Source of the DNA: a virus
Virus record (IMG/VR): IMGVR_UViG_3300042566_001109
Location: 1 to 23,953 of that record
Length of the DNA stretch: 23,953 nucleotides
Direction: 5' to 3' (one strand)
Both the position numbers and the translations under genes were made by a program. The notes under the pieces were generated by a model that worked only from the letters and a program-made list of their open reading frames with translations, was not told the DNA's origin and made no database searches. Positions 15,581-22,300 of the stretch are shown here, in pieces (within the stretch, counting starts at the first letter, position 1; every line of letters starts with the position of its first letter).

Positions 15581-16582
15581 TTATGAAGTTAAACCAGTGA
15601 ATCCAAAATCATCGCCAGATTCTATTAAATCACTATCTTGTGTAGTAATAGATTTGATTTCTGCACCAGATAGGTGAGAAGTAATTGTGGTATTGTCCAT
15701 ACCCCTTTGAACCGTTAAGACATTTCCTGATACGGACTTTACATAAACTTCCTCACCTTCAATATCAAAATATGTGCTTGCTACGATAGAAGAAGCATTG
15801 TTCACAGTGATTAATGTATCCTCTGTTGTAATATCTTTTGTTATATTTGTAACAACAATACCTGTATAATTTTTAATCGCTCTTGGTTCGGCAGTATATA
15901 CAACAGAACGAGAAGGAGTTGGTGTAGATTCTCCACTGATATAACTGAGAGTAGTTTTTTTGATAATATCCTTTGTTGCAGAAGATATTGGACCAAAGAG
16001 ATAAGTTTTTACTGTAAATCTAAGAGTATAAATTAAAACTCTTCTGGTAGTAAAGTTTCCCTCATAATCATCTTGCATTGTAATATTTTCTAGAACAACG
16101 GGCACATCTCGTTTTTCATTAATATTGTTTACCAATTCCACAGTCAGTGTATAAGCTGGTTGAAAATATGGAAGTATTTGTTCAACAATCTGCAAGACAT
16201 CATCATTTAATTTTGACATAATGCTGAGTTCAAATTCCATATTATATGGAACTGGCATATATGCTTTTTTTATCTGAGTACCATCCGATTCCAAACCTGA
16301 GGTAAAGGTTTGAGTTGTAGTAACTTTTCTTGATGGATCATAAGTTAGACCAGTAAACTCAAATGACATTCTTGGCAATGTAATTTGAGTTGGTTTATTT
16401 AAATCGGGTACTTGCTCAAGTCTTGCCAAGAATTTCTGAGTTGGTCCATATGCTAAAGGTACTTTAATAACACTAACAACATTTCCAGAAGAATCTGTAT
16501 GTTTGACTGAAATGTTGTTAAAGAGAGAACCGAATGCAATTACGGTCCTTCTTAAAATTTCGTTATAAAAGTATTCAAACAT
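15581..16582 (-). CDS. 15: Tail sheath stabiliser / tail completion protein gp15
   Basis: gp15 caps the finished tail and joins it to the neck. From ATG 16582 the product is 333 residues (T4 272) and starts MFEYFYNEILRR, matching T4 MFGYFYNSSFRR; this decides against a longer TTG start at 16606. The T4-like hallmark EFELSIMSKLNDDVLQIVEQ (116-135) then ILPYFQP is clear, as are TLPRMSFEFTGLTYD (68-82) and YEGNFTTRRVLIYTLRFTVK (173-192). The C-terminal 90 residues exceed T4 and contain a small beta module, TYFDIEGEEVYVKSVSGNV (270-288) followed by LTVQRGMD, also found in the giant protein at 19302-23953. A CATAAATA box precedes it, overlapping the gene 14 stop. Confidence 0.95.
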   Translation of the reverse strand: MFEYFYNEILRRTVIAFGSLFNNISVKHTDSSGNVVSVIKVPLAYGPTQKFLARLEQVPDLNKPTQITLPRMSFEFTGLTYDPSRKVTTTQTFTSGLESDGTQIKKAYMPVPYNMEFELSIMSKLNDDVLQIVEQILPYFQPAYTLTVELVNNINEKRDVPVVLENITMQDDYEGNFTTRRVLIYTLRFTVKTYLFGPISSATKDIIKKTTLSYISGESTPTPSRSVVYTAEPRAIKNYTGIVVTNITKDITTEDTLITVNNASSIVASTYFDIEGEEVYVKSVSGNVLTVQRGMDNTTITSHLSGAEIKSITTQDSDLIESGDDFGFTGLTS

Positions 16583-16617
16583 ATTGGTAAAATTAATACT
16601 ACTCAATTATTAATTAG

Positions 16618-16625
16618 TATTTATG
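16618..16625 (-). promoter_or_regulatory. Late promoter-like CATAAATA overlapping the gene 14 stop
   Basis: It differs from TATAAATA only at the first base. The TAA stop codon of gene 14 lies inside the octamer. It lies 35 bases before the preferred ATG of gene 15, supporting transcription of 15 and 16 from here. Confidence 0.55.
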
Positions 16626-18033
16626 GCATTCCAAAAGGGTTGATTTCATTAAAATCTATAATCGAATCTGCCTCATTTTCAATATTTTGATTATCAGAGT
16701 ATCCATCATCTGCTGGATAGGCATCAATTGTTATCAATCCTCTGGATGCTCCAGAATCTGAACCAACGATAGTTTCTCCCGTAACAAATTCTCCAGATAC
16801 TGTAGAGACCTGAAGTTGATTTGTAATGGAATTCCAAGATCTCACTCTTGCAGTTGTTCCGCTTTGTGATCCTGTCACCAATTCGTTAAAAGTAAAATTA
16901 CCAGTAGATGCTATTGATGGGTTACCAATTGTAATTGTTGGAGCAACACTGTACCCCAAACCAGCATTTGTAATTTTGATTTGTGTGATAGAACCTGCTG
17001 AACTTACCACTGCCGTCGCAGATGCAGTAACTGAACAGATTCCTGTAAATGTGACAGTAGGTGCAGAGGTATATCCAGAACCTACATTTGCAATATTAAT
17101 TGGTCCTATTACACCAGTACCAATTGTTGCTGTTGCAGCAGCCCCAGATCCATCTCCAAAGAATGCAACTTTTGGTGCAATAGTATATCCATATCCAGGA
17201 TTTATGACCTCAACTGACTGCACTGATTTTAGATTTGGATTAACATTATCTGCACATACGACAATACCACCAATCATGGTTGCGGAAGCAATACCAGTTA
17301 AACCTCCGGTTGGAGCAGATGATATTGCAACTCGTGGTGGATAAGAATATCCGCCACCTCTGTTTGAAACTGTAATATATCTAATACCACTACCTATTAG
17401 AGTTGTATTTGCAGTTGCTGTAACACCAGTTCCTACAAGAGTAAGTGTCTGTATTAATCCAACAGTAATTCCAGAACCATCGCCCAAATCTCCAGAACCT
17501 CCAATATTATCATCAATTTCGTCAATACTTGTATCAATAACCTCATCTTCATATCTAAAGAGTTCACATTTTAAAGTATAAACATAATTTTTTCTAAGTT
17601 GATAAAATGGTTGCTCGTGCTCTACAAATTTAACTTCAAATAGTCTATCGCCATAAGGAAAATAAATTAAGTCACCTTCTTTTGGTCTAGAAGATAATTT
17701 AATATTTGGACTATTTTTAGATAATGGTGCAATATAAGTTTCAAATCTTTCTTGAGATATGGTAATAGTTAATTCATTTAGTGCCTGAATACCAAATTTT
17801 GAAAGAATTGTTGTATTATCGCCATATCCATCATAATTTTCAATATATGCTTCAATAGGATATGCCATATCAAATGCAGATTGAATGACCTCTCTTATTA
17901 CTGTTTTCTCTGTTAAATATTTTCTGGGAAGATAATGAACTTCAACTCCATACATCCGAAGTTGTTCATTTATTAGGTCTTGAATAAGTCCTTGCTCGCC
18001 TTTAGAACCCTGAAGAAAAAATGGATTAAGCAT
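16621..18033 (-). CDS. 14: Neck protein gp14 with a beta-repeat insertion
   Basis: gp14 sits with gp13 at the head-tail junction. From ATG 18033 the product has 470 residues, nearly twice T4's 256. The N-terminal 175 residues match T4: LRMYGVEVHYLPRKYLTEKT (25-44) against MRGVECYYVPREYVS, YIENYDGYGDNTTILSKFGI (63-82) against LNSFEGYEG...FGM, and KEGDLIYFPYGDRLFEVKFV (118-137) with EHEQPFYQL. Residues about 178-436 are an insertion of G/T/S/V-rich beta repeats with four GxGY motifs. The last 25 residues (NIENEADSIIDFNEINPFG) look like the conserved tail. A TTG at 18045 could extend it by four residues and overlap gene 13; ATG 18033, 4 bases after gene 13, is preferred. No clear ribosome binding site is visible. 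Confidence 0.92.
   Translation of the reverse strand: MLNPFFLQGSKGEQGLIQDLINEQLRMYGVEVHYLPRKYLTEKTVIREVIQSAFDMAYPIEAYIENYDGYGDNTTILSKFGIQALNELTITISQERFETYIAPLSKNSPNIKLSSRPKEGDLIYFPYGDRLFEVKFVEHEQPFYQLRKNYVYTLKCELFRYEDEVIDTSIDEIDDNIGGSGDLGDGSGITVGLIQTLTLVGTGVTATANTTLIGSGIRYITVSNRGGGYSYPPRVAISSAPTGGLTGIASATMIGGIVVCADNVNPNLKSVQSVEVINPGYGYTIAPKVAFFGDGSGAAATATIGTGVIGPINIANVGSGYTSAPTVTFTGICSVTASATAVVSSAGSITQIKITNAGLGYSVAPTITIGNPSIASTGNFTFNELVTGSQSGTTARVRSWNSITNQLQVSTVSGEFVTGETIVGSDSGASRGLITIDAYPADDGYSDNQNIENEADSIIDFNEINPFGMP
16939..17364 (-). repeat. Four GxGY beta repeats inside gp14
   Basis: The motif N-x-G-x-G-Y-[ST]-x-x-P occurs four times (NRGGGYSYPP, NPGYGYTIAP, NVGSGYTSAP, NAGLGYSVAP; first residues 224, 278, 316 and 356 of the 470-residue protein), spaced 54, 38 and 40 residues. 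Each copy is followed by a short beta-strand pair (for example PTVTFTG). The block is followed by NQLQVSTVSGEFVTGETIVG (405-424). Confidence 0.85.
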
Positions 18034-18037
18034 AGGA

Positions 18038-18883
18038 TTAACCAATCATATCCATTGGAGGAAGTTCATAAGTATTAGACATTTTCTCCATAATCAAATC
18101 AATTTCTCTTTGCCCATCGTCATACATTTGACGACCATTAAGTTCAACGCCCCCCGGTAATTTAACTCCAGTAAATTTCATCATATTTTGCCCCCATTGC
18201 CTTTTAATAAGGGACGTTAAGTATGGTTTAATAAAAGAATCGTTCCAAACTCTAGAATAGTCGTTTGGATCTAAAACAGAATAGCAATCAATAATAACAT
18301 AATTTCCTACAGATACTGCACCCCAATCAATATCCAAATATAGTCTGTCTTGTCTCTTATTAAAACGAATTTGTTTTTGTGTACTCAGTAAAAAGTCCAA
18401 ATCTTCCAGATACGTTTTGACCATTGCATAACTTAAAAGTTCAGTTGTTCCCCAGTAGTAAATATCATTTAAAAATAATTGATATTTAACACTAAACATA
18501 TTGTGAGTAATACTGTTAGTGCCATCATATTGGAATATTTTATTTACTCCAATAACTCCTGGAGGAACTTGTAAATAATTACTATTTTCCTCATATTTAA
18601 ATGTTGTTGCAGTGCCCACAATATTTGTAGTTACACTTGTGGTTACAATCCCAACATTTTTATTGTTACCCCTAGATCTTCCTCTATCAACATCCTCTTG
18701 AGTAAATTGATATTTGAAAAATGTTGGATAAACGCCATCAAAATGTCTTTCTTGAAAAAGTTGGATGGCATCATCTACGAGATCATCAATTTGCTCATCT
18801 GCAACATTAATTTCTAAAACTGGCGCCCCCAGTTTTCTTTTACAGTAGTCTATTAGTTCTTGTCTAGTAGATGGTTGCGCCAT
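18038..18883 (-). CDS. 13: Neck protein gp13
   Basis: gp13 is a head-completion or neck component that, with gp14, makes the head competent to bind a tail. It has 281 residues (T4 309). It begins MAQPSTRQELIDYCKRKLGA (1-20), then PVLEINVADEQIDDLVDDAI (21-40), a start I recall as typical for gp13 of T4-like cyanophages, and ends with a conserved stretch through NDSFIKPYLTSLIKRQWGQN and LPGGVELNGRQMYDDG. Position directly before gene 14 supports the call. The exact TATAAATA box at 18904-18911 precedes it with a leader too short to hold a strong ribosome binding site; only AAAGA is visible. The next gene starts 4 bases after the stop. Confidence 0.93.
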   Translation of the reverse strand: MAQPSTRQELIDYCKRKLGAPVLEINVADEQIDDLVDDAIQLFQERHFDGVYPTFFKYQFTQEDVDRGRSRGNNKNVGIVTTSVTTNIVGTATTFKYEENSNYLQVPPGVIGVNKIFQYDGTNSITHNMFSVKYQLFLNDIYYWGTTELLSYAMVKTYLEDLDFLLSTQKQIRFNKRQDRLYLDIDWGAVSVGNYVIIDCYSVLDPNDYSRVWNDSFIKPYLTSLIKRQWGQNMMKFTGVKLPGGVELNGRQMYDDGQREIDLIMEKMSNTYELPPMDMIG

Positions 18884-18903
18884 TTATTTTTTATCTTTAA
18901 AAA

Positions 18904-18911
18904 TATTTATA
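18904..18911 (-). promoter_or_regulatory. T4-type late promoter TATAAATA before gene 13
   Basis: An exact match to the T4 gp55 late-promoter octamer. It overlaps the last codon and TAA stop of the 59-aa gene (CTA TAA ATA) and lies 20 bases upstream of the gene 13 ATG, so the predicted leader is about 10-15 bases. Confidence 0.75.
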
Positions 18912-19086
18912 GTCCAGTTAGTGCTAAATTTTTAACAATCTCCTGCTGCTTCAAATATAATTTCATATATGCCTTAGAAATATTCCTAAGGTCTTCAATA
19001 TCTTCTATAGAATCAATCTCATTGCAGGCTTTCACATATTCAAAACTTTTTGATAGATCTTCTAATACAATATCATTTGGATTCAT
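18907..19086 (-). CDS. Small helical protein of unknown function (59 aa)
   Basis: A short gene between the 75-aa gene and gene 13. ATG 19086 gives MNPNDIVLEDLSKSFEYVKA, then CNEIDSIEDIEDLRNISKAY, then MKLYLKQQEIVKNLALTGL and TAA. It is predicted to be all helical, with no Cys cluster beyond one residue and no membrane segment. The start is supported by GGAG 9 bases upstream. It overlaps the 3' end of the previous gene by 14 bases in another frame, and its stop lies inside the TATAAATA box of gene 13. I recall similar LRxxxKxxxKLYxKQQE proteins as unnamed small genes of T4-like cyanophages. The function is unknown; a small neck or tail chaperone is only a guess from position. Confidence 0.75.
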   Translation of the reverse strand: MNPNDIVLEDLSKSFEYVKACNEIDSIEDIEDLRNISKAYMKLYLKQQEIVKNLALTGL

Positions 19087-19300
19087 TGATTAAACTCCGT
19101 AATAAATTTTTGATTTCATCAATATCATTCTTCATATTAGCAAGATCCGATTCTAAATTTTGTGTCTTTTGATTCACTTCATTCTTAGCATCTCGCCTTG
19201 CAATATATTCTTGATATTCTGAAATGTTTGTATTGACAATAGAATTTGTTTTCACATCTCTAAGTAGGTTATTATAACCTTCGACTTTTATATAGTCCAT
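19073..19300 (-). CDS. Small coiled-coil protein of unknown function (75 aa)
   Basis: From ATG 19300 the product reads MDYIKVEGYNNLLRDVKTNS (1-20) and IVNTNISEYQEYIARRDAKN (21-40), then a heptad-like coiled coil (NLESDLANMKNDIDEIKNLL, 49-68) and ends LINESK. The N-terminal pattern IKVEG.xxLxRDxxxxxIxNTNxxEYxxY followed by a coiled coil is one I recall from many T4-like phages, where it is unnamed. A TTG start at 19309 would overlap the upstream stop; ATG 19300, one base after that stop, is preferred. It probably acts in trimeric or dimeric form; beyond that no function can be read. Confidence 0.78.
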   Translation of the reverse strand: MDYIKVEGYNNLLRDVKTNSIVNTNISEYQEYIARRDAKNEVNQKTQNLESDLANMKNDIDEIKNLLRSLINESK

Positions 19301-19301
19301 A

Positions 19302-22300
19302 TTATGCAAGAGTAATGACTCTTAAATCTTTCATTCTTGGTACATAAACTTGATTAGTTGATGTCATAATAATCTTAATTCTATAAGATCTAAATGCAGG
19401 TAATTTGTCAGCGGTAAAGACATATTCTTTATATTCAATATCAGAAGGAAGATAACCAAGAGAATTTGCTGGAGGAACAAAAATATCAGATCTTCCATCA
19501 CTATCTGCAAAATTAATTATTTCGTTTTTAACATTTAAATTATTATATCCTGGGAATGGTACAAAGATTGGATTGAAGTTTTGGTTTTGATTAATTGCAT
19601 ATAAAACACGAATATCAGAATAAAGATTAATATGTGCATTTAATATTATTTTAATAGAAGATGCAGAGTATTCCAAATTAATTTCTTTGGAAAGATATTG
19701 GAAAGCACTTGGATCATCTAAAACGCTATTGACTCTGCTATCAGTTGCATAATTTGTAATTGCACTATTAACTCTATTTGAGGTAAATATTGCACTAACT
19801 CTTTGAGTATCAACTACTGGACTTAATCTAGAATCAGTTGTATTAAGTAGAAGTCTCATATTCAATGATTTATTGCCAGTGAGATTTGTTAAATTATTTG
19901 TCTCATTAATTTTTGAGCAAACTATTCTTGAACTATTCAGATAATTTGAATTGTTGAGCGTAATTGATTCGAATCCATTGTCAATAAATGGAATTTCGGT
20001 TCCACTTATACTTGAACCAGTTACTGTTCTTAATTCTGCATTTAATGCAGTACCTCTAACTGTTACATTTTGAACATTTGGAGTTATAATTTCAAAAGGA
20101 ATATTTTGTGTAGCATTAATATTATATCCACCAGAAGATTTGGTCTGATTAAAGTGGAGATTCGGATAGACACTTCCAATAGTTCTGTCGATTCCATTTG
20201 AGGACATATCAATTTTAATTTTATAAGAATCAAATGTAATTGGATTAGATTCTGTTACATTTCCAAAATAATGTACTTTGTTAATTCTATTCAATGAAAC
20301 GCCACCAAGTTCATATTTGTAAACTGGAGTTCCTGCTGGATAATTTGTTGGATTAGAACCTCTTGTAATTTGACCACCAATTGAACCTGCAGTAACTGAA
20401 GTATATTCAATAATTTCATTTCCTATTAATAGGTATCCTGGATTTGCAATTCCAACACTAACATTTTCAAAGGTGGCAAAATTTGTAGAATTATCTACAG
20501 AAATTGCTGCATTAGAATCTGAATTATATGCAACTGTTAGTTTCGTTGGTACAATATCGGATTGTACATTTGAAATTTCAACATAATTTGTATCGGAATA
20601 CATTCCATGATTTTTATGATTCACATTAATATGTAAACCATCACTTACTGTATTGATAGATGAGATAAGGACATTTCCTCCAGATGATGCATTTAGATTT
20701 GTTGTTATTCCGGAGTTATTGATATATCTTACTGTTTTTCCAACTCCAGTTACAAAATCTCCTTGAACATTATCAAGTATGAGTTGATTTGTACTAGCAA
20801 TAGAAACTATAGAGAATCTTGCATTACTTCCAACAGAAGTTGCTCCTATAGTTGTAATTCCAAGAACATCGCCAACTTGATATCCACTACCACCACCTAC
20901 AATAGTTGCGGCAATTGCTACTCCATTACTAATAGTTACATTTGCAGTAGCATCTCTACCACTACCAGTAACTGTTGTTAGATTAACACTACTAAAAGTA
21001 TATGAACCACTTGCTGGTGTATATCCTATACCCGCATTTATTATGTTTAAAGTTGCAGTTGCAATACCTGCACTACCTACATAATTGCCAGTTGCATTTG
21101 ATCCTTCTTGGAGAATAATATTCCCTAAAGTCAATCCAGAATCATTTAGAGTAGAAGCAAGAGATACTCTGATTTTATTTGAATTTAAATCTATAGAATT
21201 TGGAAGTAAAGTTGCTATTTGCTTGTTGCCGTTGGTTAGTTCTGGACTATAGAATTCTGCTGTTCCAGATTCTATAAAATCTGCTCTATAAAGAGTAAAT
21301 TTAAGATCTTCCCATTGACTTGCTTCCCAAGTGGAGGCATTTTGAGATTTAAATAGAGATCCAAGATATGGTTGATTTGAAATAAATGACTGGGTTAATA
21401 GATCATTCTCTCCAATTCTTGAAATATAAACACTATATTTTGTTGAATTTGATGCTAAGCATATTGCATATTCCTTTCCACCTTCCAAATATATTGGTGC
21501 CTTGAAAGAAATTGAAGTTGCAACAGAACCATCTCCAGAAATATTAACTTGTGATGGGTCAAGAACAATTTCTGAGAATGGAATAACCTTTTGAGTTGGG
21601 AATCCATTTTGCATTGTTCTGAGTTGGAATGTAACTGGTACATCCATATCATCTTTAGATCTAAAGAAGACATCACATCTAGTTAAGAAAACTCCACTCT
21701 CATCATCAACTAAGAATGATTGTGCAAGAGGATCGTACCATCCAACAATAGCACTTCTTGTTGTCTGCGAGATTACCTTACTTGAGACAACTTGGGTTCC
21801 TGTTGTTCTAGAAATTGCACGACTTTCAAATTCTTGCTTATTCTCAACTCTTGCATTTCTTACAGAAATAATATTTTCCTGTACAGATTCTAAAGTTCCA
21901 CTTGACACAAAACCTTCTTCTGCAATTGTTGTTGCAAGATCTTGGTTATTGAGATTGTTATTAAGTAAAGTAAATGTTTTAGTTCCTGTTTCAAATCTTG
22001 GATGAATGCCAACATTTGGATTTGGAATATAAAAACTTCCAATAAGAGCTGCAGAAATATCTGAAATTAATCTGACATTTGTTATAGTTGCTTGTGCCCC
22101 ACTTGTTTTTCCAACAAGAATCATTTCTTGGGAAACCCATCCACTATACTCACCTTGTGGTTGATTTGCAAGAGAGAAAGTATCAATATTCAATATTGAT
22201 GATGTCGATGAATATGATTGTTGAAGAACTTGATTTGTGTATGGGTTAAATGGATATGTTGAAGTCGGTAAGTTATAAGGACCTTCTTTATGATTTGATT

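Noticed and set aside
16583-16606. TTG start extending gp15 by eight residues
   Set aside because: The internal ATG begins MFEYFYN, aligning with the T4 gp15 N-terminus MFGYFYN; the extension has no counterpart.
16826-17344. Plus-strand open frame of 172 codons opposite gene 14
   Set aside because: It arises from antisense reading of the repetitive GxGY block; the gp14 reading is supported by T4-like motifs on both sides.
18034-18045. TTG start for gp14 overlapping gene 13
   Set aside because: ATG four codons later gives a normal start 4 bases after gene 13; the TTG adds only MVNP and has no ribosome binding site.
21455-21676. Minus-strand frame of 73 codons within the giant gene
   Set aside because: It is an out-of-frame shadow in the giant coding region, with composition typical of frame-shifted reading.
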